Source: Diphasiastrum complanatum (taxonomy: Eukaryota > Streptophyta > Lycopodiopsida > Lycopodiales > Lycopodiaceae). Taken from it: a stretch of DNA of 64,000 nucleotides. The translations under genes were made by a program, and so were the position numbers. The stretch is from the NCBI GenBank assembly GCA_029204225.1, contig CM055096.1, positions 29,878,995 to 29,942,994 on the forward strand, read 5' to 3'. Below, in pieces: positions 30,040-40,623 of this stretch (the first letter of the stretch is position 1; each line of letters starts with the position of its first letter). Under the pieces are notes generated by a model that saw only the letters and a list, made by a program, of their open reading frames with translations, searched no databases and had not been told where the DNA came from.

Positions 30040-30552
30040 TTGCAGCAAATCACGATTCGCTGGGTCTGCGATTCGCGGGTCGCGATTTTGCGAATCGCAA
30101 TTCGCGACCCAGAATCGCAAAAAAAAATAATAATAATAATAATTTATTTTTTTTTGGGAAAAATAGCTTATTGCTGAATTTTTTTTAGGGGATCAATGGT
30201 CAAACCAGCGTTTTGCCTCTCTGAAGTGCAGTAAATGAGGCACAAACAGATCTTATTTTCAATAGCTATCCGGTTGTCAATTGCTCTGGTTTTCAGTAAA
30301 TGTTAATGCTACAGTTTGGACCTAAGGAAGCGGATGGTGGACGCGGACGAGTGTCCGGACGCGCGTCCGATTTTTTTTTTTTTTAATTTTTTAAAAAAAA
30401 AAATTTCATCCGGACCCCTAGACGCGTGCGTCCGGGGACCCCCGGACGCGTCTGTTTTTTTTTTTTTTTCAAAAAAAAAAAAATCGATTCTACACGATTC
30501 TGGGAAAATCCCGAATCGCGAATTGGAATCGCGATTCGGAATCGCGCTGCAA
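30040..30552. mobile_element. Foldback/MITE-like element rich in GATTCGCG
   Basis: Starts TTGCAGC and ends GCTGCAA. Both ends are packed with CGATTC/GAATCG words, and the middle has CGGACGCGCGTCCG and its partner around T/A homopolymers. This subterminal-repeat layout resembles hAT-type MITEs. No target duplication is visible (AACCATAG / GTATGAAA). No coding. Confidence 0.5.
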
Positions 30553-31284
30553 GTATGAAATAAACATATGTATGACGGCACTAGGCTGAGGCAAGACTAT
30601 TAACTTATTGATCAAAAGAGATTCCCTTTTTTACTGGTTACTTTTAAGTTTTGGATCTTGTATTTTCTACCATTCCTTGATCCCTAAGATCCATTTTCAA
30701 TCCGTTTTGACCTTCTAGAAGTGAAGTTTTAGAAAGTCAACCTAAGTCAAACTGGAAAATTTTGTTTTCTGATCTGAAATATTCTATTTCAAATTCTGTT
30801 TCTAGATCTTTATATTGTTTGTTTCCCCCAACAAGTTCATAGCACTTACAACTCCTTGGTCAAATGATCCTCCCTCAAGATATTGCATTATGTCTTTTTG
30901 TATCCTTTTTCACTTTCGTTAGTCTTGTTGCTTTCACACCTTTTTGGGTCATTCACCTTTTTACCATTTCCTCTTTCTTCTTCGACCTTTGGTTACACAT
31001 TCGATACTTGCTTTTGGGCTTGCACCTAGTAGTGTGTTTGTATATACATTTAGCATACTTTGGATGATGACAAGAGCCCGCTCCCTCAAGTACTTGTCTA
31101 AGTGTCTATACTTCTTACTGTTAGTGCTTGAAGAGTCATCATGTCTAGTTCTTTGTTTGTAAGCAATTATGACTAGTGGTCTCATGAATTCATTGATTAG
31201 CTTGTGCAGAAGTTTTTGAAAATATAAAGGCCAGTGCTTTATCAATATGAGCGTTAGAATCACCTATAGGATAAAGATGAAATT

Positions 31285-31503
31285 GGAAGTTACCCATTTA
31301 TGGTTGTCCAATCTGACCCTTGTCCCAGGTTGACTCCCAGCACTCATGACGGAGCTTCGTTAAGTCTCCCGAGATGGTTCTCCTAGGATCTGATGTATGT
31401 TGACATCTTGGCTGCTAGTATGTTGGAATGGAAGGAAGGGCGAGTGTTAAATTTGAAAAGCTAGATCACCATTCCCACCTCCCTTTGAGGTGCTTGCACT
31501 ACA
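31285..31503 (+). repeat. Fragment of the 14.06-15.25 kb LTR family
   Basis: 'ggaagttacccatttatggttgtcc' through 'gaggtgcttgcactaca' parallels 14,868-15,254 in order, with about 170 bp missing in the middle. Confidence 0.65.
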
Positions 31504-32621
31504 TACGCACTGACAAAATGTTTGTTAATGATGCTAGACATTCTTGGTCCTTGGGGCATGTGTACTTCTTCAGCTCCATTACTACCAGTATGCGGCATTG
31601 GTCGGTTGCTAGAACTTTCATGGCCACTTTACAAAGCCTGGGTTTTTTTACATATATGTGTTGCAATGGAGGCATGATAATGTCCATATTTTGACAGATT
31701 CTTTTAACTCCTCAGAAATGTCTTGCATTGACAGTCTTCTCTTGTGATGAATCTATTTCCAAAGGTTGGGCTATCTCTTGTGAGTCCTTTGTAGTAGCTA
31801 TGTTCATTACATTCATGGTCTTTCGGGATAGCTTGGCATACTTATTATGGTGCTAGCATTTTGCTCTCACACATCTATAATTTCAACAGGTCCCAGGACA
31901 TGGTAGAAGCATTGTCGGCTCTTTATTACTAGTACACTATTGATGGCACATGTGGTTTATCAGGTTGGTTTAGGACATTTTGATGTCCAGAACTCATGTT
32001 TACCAGTAGTAACCATCTTCTTGTGGGTTCAACATTTTTGTCACAGCATTGATGTTCATCCTTTCATGTGGTACTTGGGCTATTTGCATTGTTTAAGAAT
32101 ATTTTTATTTAAGCTCAAGGATAAGTCGACCTATACAGATCAGAAAATGAGACATCCTTATTTCTACCTCCCATATGTTATGAGGGACCACATTCTTTCA
32201 TGCGAAGATCAAGTGCAAGTATTATCCTATTCAACACCATACGTACTTCTTCAAGTTTTGCTGAGGTACATTAAGTTCCTAGTATTATTGATGAATAGTT
32301 TCAATATAACCACTAATGTCTTTTCTTATATAGACAATAATTTGCATTCTTTTTAAGGTTACAGTCCATGTTCATAATTGAATGGCATTGGCACACATGT
32401 TGATACACTTTTTTTTCAATATATTTTCTAGGATACTATGGCTCTTTATACATCCATGAGTCTACTTGTGTGATGTTATAGCATGTGAGGTTTGTTTGGA
32501 TGTATCCAACACATGGTTAACATGCTTGACAAGGATCCCTTTCCTGAGTTTATTGTTGCTTCACAATAGTCTTTGTTGAGACATCTAGCTTAGGATGAAT
32601 TTTTCTCATGTTCTTTTCGCT

Positions 32622-33057
32622 AATGGTCCATAGACTGAATGAATTATAGGGCCTATATTCATTTGCTGGCCATGAACCCTTTTTATTCATGTACATGCCT
32701 AAAAGCCTTATCTTATGCATTTGTATCTAGAATTGGCCAAGGGCCCAACCATTACTATTTGGTAATAGAGTGGGATCCTACTTGAAGGGCGTGGGATCCT
32801 ATTTTAAATAGGATGAGGCTTAGTGTGTAGAAGCTTCTATGGTAGGGTTGGGTATAAGTAGGGTCTAGAAAGATTCATTTCTCAATTTATGATTTGGTTT
32901 TGCTTGAGCTCTCTGTGGAAGGACTCTTACTTTTGCTATTGCTTAGCTGTTGGTTCTATGTGATGCTAATTGCCATTCTTTGTGGGGGGGTTGTTAGATT
33001 GCTTCATGTATTGTCCATCGCATCATCGATGCTAAAATCTATGTTCGGTTCATAGCT
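32622..33057 (+). repeat. Right LTR of the non-coding element
   Basis: Aligns with the left LTR without the SINE. GGGTATAAGTAGGG at about 32,849 is the LTR TATA box. The first 15-20 bp are degraded. Confidence 0.7.
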
Positions 33058-33539
33058 CATTCCAAAAGTGAAAGGAGGACCCAACATAATGAAGTCTAAC
33101 AGTAAAAGGAGCAGTTGATCAAATGAGCCGTATATTTGATAGAAAATTTGAAGTAAATATTAAAGAGCGATACTTCAGCTTCCTTAAAATAAATCCTATT
33201 TTAGAAAGATGGTTGGTAGACAAAATGCACTGCTAAGAAGTAACATAGCATAAACTAGCTTGTTAGTAGATTTCAAAAAAATACAGCTATACTAATATAG
33301 AAAAAGTTCATACAAAGTTTATGATCACTCCCAAAGTAAAGAGGAAATCTTGTACTTTAGGAGTTCGTTTAACTAAAAGATAATAGATCATCTCCTTAAT
33401 CATCTTTGCAACTGCTACCTTATACAAAGGCAATCAAGTATTCACAAGATAAAACAACCAATTTCACCAAGAAGAATCATCAAAACATAATTAAAACATA
33501 GACCTTTATAAATACAATCGTTCTAACTATCTATCGTGC

Positions 33540-33612
33540 CTTTAGTCAATGCATCAAGAACTCCGCTTGCCTCCAAGTACTTTCGAAAGGCTTCCTTCTT
33601 TGAATCACTTGA
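33540..33612 (-). pseudogene. Exon resembling c-Myc-binding protein (MYCBP/AMY-1)
   Basis: The minus strand reads S-S-D-S followed by KKEAFRKYLEASGVLDALTK, the conserved N-terminal helix of the MYCBP (AMY-1) family, a small protein of roughly 100 residues found in animals and plants. An acceptor (..TTTATGCAATGCAG) precedes position 33,612. The match ends after ACT-AAA-G, which is where the next family residue (V) would be split by an intron, but the donor is GC (AAAG|GCACGA), not GT. No further exon was found on the left. It may be a real exon with a GC-AG intron or an orphan fragment; the frame also stays open leftward of the acceptor to about 33,718. Confidence 0.6.
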
Positions 33613-33713
33613 CTGCATTGCATAAATTATGTCACATGTATTATTACTGAAAACAGGTTCTTCAGGTAGGAAGAAATCAAAAATGAGCTTCAACACGATA
33701 GGAAAGGTGAGGA

Positions 33714-34121
33714 TGCTATTTTGATTGATATATTTATTTTGAAGAAATGAAGAGTATTAAATAGAGAAGGAATGAAAAAACGATCAATTTGGTAGCTCTC
33801 TCCACATGTAAAGTCTTTCAACAAAGGATTTGTGGCACATCATGCTCCTTCACTTAACGTGCAAGTGACAAGAAACATTCAAATAATCATCTTGATCCTA
33901 TTTTGATTGATATATTTATTTTGAGAAATGAAGAGTATCAAAAGAGAAGAAATGGAAAAACGATCAATTTGGTAGCTCTCTTGTTGCATGAACCATAAGA
34001 ATCATTTTAAAAGGCATATAGTCTCCCCATGTAAAGTCTTTCAACAAAGGACTTGTGGCACATCATGCTCCTTCACTTAAAGTGCAAGTGACAAGAAACC
34101 AGCATCCAAATAATCATCTTG
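33714..34121. repeat. Imperfect tandem duplication (181 and 225 bp)
   Basis: 'ttttgattgatatatttattttga..aaatgaagagta' to 'gtgcaagtgacaagaaac...aataatcatcttg' occurs twice in a row. The second copy has an extra ~41 bp ('ttgttgcatgaaccataagaatcattttaaaaggcatatag'). Confidence 0.85.
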
Positions 34122-34249
34122 TATCTATGAGGAGAAGCAATAACTTCATGTATGCGTTCCAATGACTTATTAAATGTGTTTCGATCAAGTTTAAGATTTT
34201 CAAATGATTGTATAAGCATTAAACTAGGTTCACGTAAGTCCTTGATATT
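34118..34249 (-). other. Open, coding-like segment upstream of the MYCBP-like exon
   Basis: 44 codons without a stop on the minus strand, with plausible protein composition ('FENLKLDRNTFNKSLERIHE', ending in 'SPHRYK'). I do not recognise the family. It lies on the same strand and upstream of 33,540-33,612, so it may be another exon of the same gene. Confidence 0.3.
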
Positions 34250-34568
34250 TGTTCTTCAGCAACTCGTTTAAAACACTCAAAACTCTAATTTTAACGTACA
34301 TGATAACTTACAAAGGATTCCTACCAAAGGTTAGAATGTTAACTCCAACTAGTATGGTTGTGACATGGTGTGGAGCTACAAGCTCAAACAAACTCCGAGT
34401 TGGATTCAAATACTTTAAGAATATTGATGTCTCATATTCGAAGATAGAGATCATCATGTATGTATTCGAGGTAGAAAACCTAGATATGAACTTTCTATTT
34501 ATCAAAGACCTTGTAGACTAAAATCGTAAGAAATATATTCAAGGTTCCACCAGATCCAATTTATCAAG

Positions 34569-35019
34569 AGTTATGGACTCGGCTCATTACATTCGCCATG
34601 TCCATTTACATTTACTTTACTTTATGCATAGGCAGGCTTTGGGCCCTTTTTTATTCATTATTTGACATTTAGACTATATGGTTGGCCTTGGGCCCTATTA
34701 TTGACATTTAGACCATATTATTGGCCTTGGGCCCTATGATTCACTATATTGGTTATTTGGTCATATTACTGAGAGTGGGGGCCTTCTTGGAGGGCGCACT
34801 ATTTTCCCTCTCAGTCTAGCCCTAGCCACTGGAAGCTTCCTTTTAGGGCTTCCTCTTGGCTATAAGTAGGGATTCTGTGTCATTTGTTACTTGGCTTATG
34901 ATATGATCTCCTTCTTTAGTCTCTTTAAGCTTTCTCTCTCCTGCTTTCTAGGGTTAAGTCTTGCTTATGTGATGCTTTCATAGACTAAATCTAGATCAGC
35001 CGTGGCTACGTTCATAACT
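34569..35019 (+). mobile_element. Solo LTR of family X
   Basis: 451 bp, AGTTATGGACTCGGCTC to TTCATAACT, flanked by a perfect TCAAG duplication (34,564-34,568 and 35,020-35,024). Clear homology to 8,318-8,750 and 20,924-21,326 along its length, including TATAAGTAGGG. It formed by recombination between two LTRs and is the evidence that the LTR ends are AG...CT with a 6-bp inverted repeat. Confidence 0.92.
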
Positions 35020-35024
35020 TCAAG

Positions 35025-36984
35025 GCAACAAGGCAGCTACAATAGGATCCAGGTAGCAAATCAAGATTCTGCTAGCTCTTGAGGATCAAGGCAGTGAAGC
35101 AAGAATCTGCTAGTTCCTAAGGATCGAGGCAGCAAGGCAAGAATTTCCTAGTGCCCAAGGAATCTGATGGGGAATCTGAACTTCAGGTAGGAATCCACTA
35201 TTTCTTGAGAAACCTATTGGTTTTACAGGAATCCCCTACTTCATGTTCCATAGTTCTTGTTTCCTTAGAAAAAATTCAAAAAATACTTCTCTTATGAAAT
35301 TAAAAAATTTCAAAATATTTACAAAACGTTTTCTATGTGCCCGTATTGTTACGGAACTATGTTCTGTATCCCACTTCCAACCTGTTTCCAAATTTTTGGT
35401 TTGCGATTTTGTTTTAGCTTCAAGTCTCAATGCTCATACAATTTGAATTCTGCTATAGCCTGCTGCCTATGGCCAATCACCATTCTTATTTCATTCTAGG
35501 TTTGCCTATATGTTCCTTATTTTGGAGCGGCTCATAAAAGTGCATGCAAGCCTAAGGCAAAATGGTTGTTTCAAACCATTGGGCAGAGTGGGGCCCATCA
35601 CGAGAGGCCATGTCCAAGAGAATTGAGTTGCCGTGATGTCTACTGCATTTTTAACATGCTGTTGTTATCCTCCCATTATCAAGTGCGGATTAAGAAATCA
35701 ATGAGTTGTGATTAACAAATCCTGATTTGAATTCTAATCATTGTGAAATAAGGTTACGATGATATTTGAAGACCATGATTCTTGAAAATGTGAGTGATTC
35801 TATGTTTTTTTCGTTTTTTTGTCTTTGATTAAAATTAGTCTGCACTTAATGGAGATTGGGTGTATTTGAGAATCTCAAAGGATTCCCGCAGGAACCAGCG
35901 ACCATTACAAATTATTAGCTCGTGATTGCATATTTGGCTTACCAATTAGAACTCTCAAAAGGAATTCAAGTACATCCCATTTTTCATATAAGCTTACATA
36001 AAAAGGACCATATGGATTTTGGAAGAGTCATCTAGTGGGGTCACTTTCGAACTCAAAAGATACCTAATTTGTGAGTTTAACGACTATGTAATTGTAATGT
36101 TACCAAGTATCTCATTTGATGGAACAATTCCAAGGAACAGGGGAATAACCTTAGGTGCAACTTCCCTAACTTTAAGTTCTCATGACAGAATTTGTTTAAA
36201 GGGGGAAGTATCCCATGCCCTCAATTAACCGTAGTTGGTTATACCTGACCGTGGAGTCAATCTCGTAGTAGGTCAGGGCCCACCTCAGCCTGTATATTAA
36301 CGTGATGATGGGAGGATTGAAGGCCTCATAACAATTTATCATAATCAATGGTTTGGTGAGGCCTAAAACCTATGATGGTGAATTTGACATTGAACTAGCA
36401 ATGACTTATTGGGTAGTGGTTGATCTAGCCCAGTTAGGCTGCAAATGTGGTGAAGTGTCTTAGTTCACTCCCCAGTTAGAGAGGAGCCTGGGTGTGTAAA
36501 CTATGTCCACACCCATCACATGGAATTATTGGAATGTGAGCATGGTAGATAGATGTTGTTGGGCACTCTCACTCCTACAACCCCATTGAGATATTTCCAG
36601 TTGTTCATAGATCGGGGGCTAGATTTGATCGATCTAGGTTTGGTTGGGTCGTTTTTTTCCGCTATCCGTTTTTTATTATCCTTCTGTATTCAGTCTCCTA
36701 GTTACAATTCATGGTGGGTCTTTATAATATCACTTAAAATGGTTTACCACACTATTTCTCCATGTCCACTCTTTGCACGTAAAAGCATCACGGAAGCGTC
36801 TCCTAGCCTCCAGGTCTTTATACAGGAAAAGCAAGAATGAGAAGGGAGGTGCTTTTAGCAACACTCAATCTAACAAAATGGTTCCCAAAAGCACCACTAA
36901 CTATGGAAATATTGCAAAGGACCAAACATAGTCTTCAATACATCCAAAGCTCTAATGCACTCCTTTTCAACAGATAGCCACTAG
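35025..36984. other. Intergenic sequence with degenerate retroelement traces
   Basis: 'ggcagcaaggcaagaat'-type short repeats occur at 35,030-35,150. A purine tract AAAGGGGGAAG occurs near 36,198, followed by sequence weakly like the 1.2-kb region ('gggggctagat..gatct.ggtttggttggg'). No domain can be read. Confidence 0.35.
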
Positions 36985-37735
36985 AGTCCTACACTTATTT
37001 GGGTGTACTTTGGGCCCTATATTTGCTATGAGACAGACAACTACTCTAGAAGGACCACGCTTCCCTAAACCTATTGGAAAGGTTCGGTTTTTGGAAGTTC
37101 ATTCATGATGCCCCAAGTAAGTGTCAACCTTTTGATACCATTGTAACCCCCACAACCTTCTATGCAATAGAGGAATGGTGTACAACTCTCATCTCATCCG
37201 ATTGGGCTAGTATTTCACATCACGCATAGTATGGGCTAAGCCCAATGTCCCACATCAAATCATTCTACCAGAGTTTGCAATCTCCACTCTACAGCTTGGT
37301 GCCAATTTTTACCTTATCACGTATATTCAAAAAATCAAGATGTTTCCGAATTTTGAGCAAAGATACACACAGGCAGCACTTACCACTTCTCAGCGTCTAC
37401 ATAGCCAAGATTAGCGATTGTCTTGGTTTTCCCAAGCCTCTCACCTACTTGAGACATTTGGCATCCCTATCATAGATTTTCCCTCAGGTGCCTACCAATA
37501 CATCAAATGGTTCATTCATCGAGCATATCTTGAATGCACAAGGTAAGGCCAATTGGGGGTCAAACCTAGACTCACTTTTTGGAGTTGGATGTAGCATGGA
37601 TGCCAACCTATTTGGATTCAGGACTACCTCATGGTCTTAGGTTCATACTGAGCCATCTCCAAGTCTCGTTACATCAGGTTACGATAGAGACTAGATGCCT
37701 CCAAGATACCCCAAAAGGGGAGAGAATCTGTCAAC
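36985..37735 (+). pseudogene. LINE 3' fragment (plus strand)
   Basis: Same family as the 23.6-27.3 kb LINE. In order: 'TLIWVYFGP' in place of TYLGVLFSGP; 'VPHQIILPEFAISTLQLGA' in place of VPHDIILAEFASPPLVIGA; 'LLETFGIPIIDFPSGAYQYI' in place of LLRTWGISILDLPSGTRAYI; 'VSLHQVTIETRCLQDTP' in place of VSSHQLAIETGRYTDTP. Many stops and shifts. Confidence 0.8.
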
Positions 37736-38064
37736 CATGACGACCATTATTATGGTGCCCGACGAGAAATGGAGATCCATTAGCCTCTTGATAAGCATTT
37801 GACATGCAACTAAGTCAAAGGTTTGTCTGAAGTCAATAAACCAACAATATACTCACCTCCTCAATGATTACCATGAGAGTAAACGTCGTCTATTGTGGAA
37901 TGACGTACCTTAAAGCAGCCTCTCCCAATGTGTTGAATCGTTCCATAGTGTTGAGTCGTTTGGCCTCCATTTACCTACTCGGTACTCTCTCAAGGATGAT
38001 CCCATAGAGCTCAGTCATGACATAACCAATCATGATGGTTCTATGGTTATCTAGCCTCACAAGG
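37736..38064 (-). pseudogene. LINE RT fragment (minus strand)
   Basis: The minus strand reads 'LDNHRTIMIGYVMTELYGII' (compare YRTVMIGHTLSKIYGSIL) and then 'YCWFIDFRQTFDLVACQMLI' (compare YCCFVDFRKAFDSVPRHLLF), including the first catalytic Asp. About 200 bp between them are missing. It abuts the plus-strand fragment at 37,735 and is cut on the right by the LTR at 38,065. Confidence 0.8.
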
Positions 38065-39571
38065 TGTTATGTACTTATATTCCTGCCTCAGCGTGAACTC
38101 GTCGGACTTGTAAATTGTAAATTGTAAATATTAAAATGGCTCACACCGGCCCGTGGTGTTTTGTAAAAAAATGTAAATAACTTGTTGTCCTGCTTATATT
38201 TGGTATAGGGTACTGGGTCTAAATTTAGAGGTTGTTGGACTAACCTCCTAAAAAGTAGGAGTTGACCGGTCAACGGGACACGTGCCATATGCTCATTGGG
38301 ACACTTGGTCCAGTGCATGAGTGACACGGGTCGGACGGTCTTCCTACTCGCTTGCCAATGTGTCAGGGTACTGCCAAGTGGCAAGTGTCAATTGTGTTGG
38401 GGCTTGCCATGTGTCGATGATAGGAAAGGGTCGGGTTTTGCTTGAGGATTATGTATAGTGAGCCTAGAGAGAGGCATTCCCCATCATAATCTATACAGCA
38501 GGTGGCTGGGAGGAGACTAAGCAGCAGTGCTCTAATGTGTTTATGTTTGTAGCTTGCCATGTACTTTGAAGAGAAATCAATAAAGTGGGTATTTGTTGCC
38601 TACTTTCAACTTTGGTGTGCTTTGAGTTGAATTCAGATAGCTTTGTAATATTTGGTATCAAAGCAATTCTTTTCCAGGATTGTGTGGGGTATTTGGCATT
38701 ACTTTCGTATTCAATTAGGGTTTATTGGATGCTAGGTGGGCCAGCGGCCTTCAACAAGAGTGTTTCTGAGCATTTTGAGAGCCCTGAAGCTTACAAATTG
38801 CAGCCCTATGGTGGATTGTGGGGTCCTTGGGCAGCCTTTGAGCATCTACTATTGTCTAGCTTGTTTTTCCTCTTTACTTTTGTAAAAATCAGCCTTCCTT
38901 AGATTTGTAAAAGTGTTTGTAACTTTTTCAATTCTCAGTATTTTTTGAATCTGACAGTTGTTATAGTCTTCTAGTGGTAGGTCGCTGGTGGGGTAGAACC
39001 TATCAGATCCCTATTCTGTGTTTTCCTCTTGCTTTTGAAGATTGTCAGTTTCAAACCCTTGGAAAAGAGTGTGTGGGTTGTCAGATTTCGGCTATAAAGG
39101 ATTAAAGGATCTATTCTATCCAGTTCTTTTAGGAATTCAAGGTAGTCCCTCTGTGTAGCTTGTTTGGGGTGAAAAAAGCCTGTTTTTGCTTTGTTTCAAG
39201 TGCTTTAGTTGCTGGTTTTTTGCATAATTTGCAAGTTGCTTTGTCTTTTCTGGCTAGTTTTTGCTATGGCATCTTCTAGTGATACTACACATGATTCTCA
39301 GAGGATCGATGCACTCTCTGCCAAAGTTGATGGCATGGAGCTGATGTTAAAGCAGATCTTAGAACAATTGAAGTCTGGCCATGCACCCGAAAGAGTAAGT
39401 GCTATAGGGAATTTGGGTGGTGAGCCTGGTTTAACTAAAAGAGATGCAGGTCGAGAATCTATGCTTTGGATGCTTGGGACAACATCAGTGGAAGGAATGT
39501 CCACGAAACCAGATGAGAACAATCGCGTAACTAAGCTAAGTAAAACATCTGAAACATCATCTACCAAGTAA
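38065..39571 (+). mobile_element. 5' end of a gypsy element (LTR, PBS, gag start)
   Basis: A 588-bp LTR (TGTTATGTAC..., 38,065-38,652) related to that of the 2.5-7.8 kb element (shared 'gctcattgggacacttggtccagtg', 'ggtatagggtactgggtc'). Then come a PBS-like TGGTATCAAAGC (38,653-38,664), a leader of about 600 bp and the start of gag. RT and the 3' LTR are absent. It is inserted in LINE sequence. Confidence 0.75.
39266..39571 (+). pseudogene. Truncated gag N-terminus
   Basis: An ATG at 39,266 starts a frame with 'KVDGMELMLKQILEQLKSG', nearly the same as the gag coiled-coil segment at 3,460-3,520. After about 35 residues the homology fades and the frame stops at 39,571. The gag core and zinc knuckle are missing, so the element was broken here. 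Confidence 0.7.
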
Positions 39572-40441
39572 CCCATCAAGCTATTTGACTACATCATGTA
39601 AAATATCAAAATATCAGATCTCTGGGCAACATAAGAACTTAGAAGAAGAGTATAATCCAGCAAACAGGAGCTACATCTGAACACATAATTGCGCAAACAA
39701 ATCCAAAAACCTTAATGCCATACACAACACACATGCACCTAGAGCTATATAGAGAGAGGATCGCACCATTTTGAGGCCAGAGTGAGTGAGAGCTGATCAA
39801 GGGTATGTGGTGTTTTGAAATGAACACTTGGGTGCTCAACTTTTCAGCCTTAATCGCAACCGCTTTATTGCTATATCAGATTTTTGTGCCTAAAAAGAAG
39901 AAAAAAGGAGACACAAAAAACACCCAGAAATGTGCTTTGCTACCTGGTATCTCTCCTTACAATATTTCCACCACTTTTAAGGGTCCCCGTGTGTCAGTGA
40001 GGATTTTAAACTCGCCGCCGTTGGATATTGACAACCCATCTAGATTTTGCCACGTTTCTATTGTCTATGTGGCAGCTGTGACGCGTGGCTGCATCCTAGT
40101 GGGTGCGCGCGTCGTGCCAGTAAGCAGCATATCGCTGTCTGACAACAAAAATTGAAAGAGGAATCCTGAGTGGCGAGTACGCACTGAAGTTCTTGAGCCC
40201 TCCTCACTTCAGAATCAGCCACGTGTCCTAGACATTGTTTTTCGGATGTGAAAGGACACGTAGCAAGATCTCAATGTCGTCAGAAATAATCTGAGGGTGG
40301 CAGGCGAATATTGTACTAGTGTCATTAAAAGACGAGGTAAATGCGCGAATGAACGGGAAGAAAGGGGCAAAGTGAAGCGGTTTCAAGTTTCAAAGTCATA
40401 TAATAATATATGATATGACACAAAGCTTGATACAAATTAGA
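39572..40441. other. Unassigned; contains an unrecognised 116-codon frame
   Basis: A plus-strand frame (39,805-40,155) has a hydrophobic N-terminal segment (LNFSALIATALLLYQIFVP) followed by a lysine run, and a TATATAGAG lies about 55 bp upstream. No family is recognised and the second half looks non-coding. Confidence 0.3.
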
Positions 40442-40623
40442 GGTACCACCAAGGGCCTTTGATGTACTATGGAAGGAGCCGGCGGGCACAGGCCATTCTG
40501 CCCGATAAGGATTTCCATAATTTTTTCGGTGAGGCCTAGAGGGGCCGAGCCTACAAAATTTTGGAAAGTCAAACTAGGCAGAATGCCCTGTGCCCGGGCA
40601 CCTTCCATTGCGTAATGGGTACC
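40442..40623. mobile_element. MITE-like inverted-repeat element
   Basis: About 182 bp from GGTACC to GGTACC. Strong inner arms: 40,469-40,502 (ATGGAAGGAGCCGGCGGGCA...) pairs with 40,576-40,608. Flanked by TTAGA on the left and TTAAA on the right, so a TTA target duplication of the Harbinger/Tourist type is possible. Non-coding. Confidence 0.6.

Larger units (their letters stand above)
28596..33057 (+). mobile_element. Non-coding LTR element related to family X
   Basis: LTR-like direct repeats at 28,596-29,190 and about 32,622-33,057 share 'attatagggcctatatt', 'tatttgccattctt' and the end CATAGCT. The left one begins AATTATGG and is followed by TGGTATCATAGC. A segment at 31,066-31,100 ('gatgacaagagcccgctccctcaag') matches the family X leader at about 9,402 just before gag, but no gag follows. 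Flanking bases (CACTT and CATTC) do not form an exact duplication. It carries a SINE, a foldback element and a foreign LTR fragment. Confidence 0.7.

Noticed and set aside
39805-40155. 116-codon frame with an N-terminal membrane segment and upstream TATA, possibly a membrane-anchored protein
   Set aside because: The part after the lysine run has no family motif and an odd composition; not enough to call a gene.
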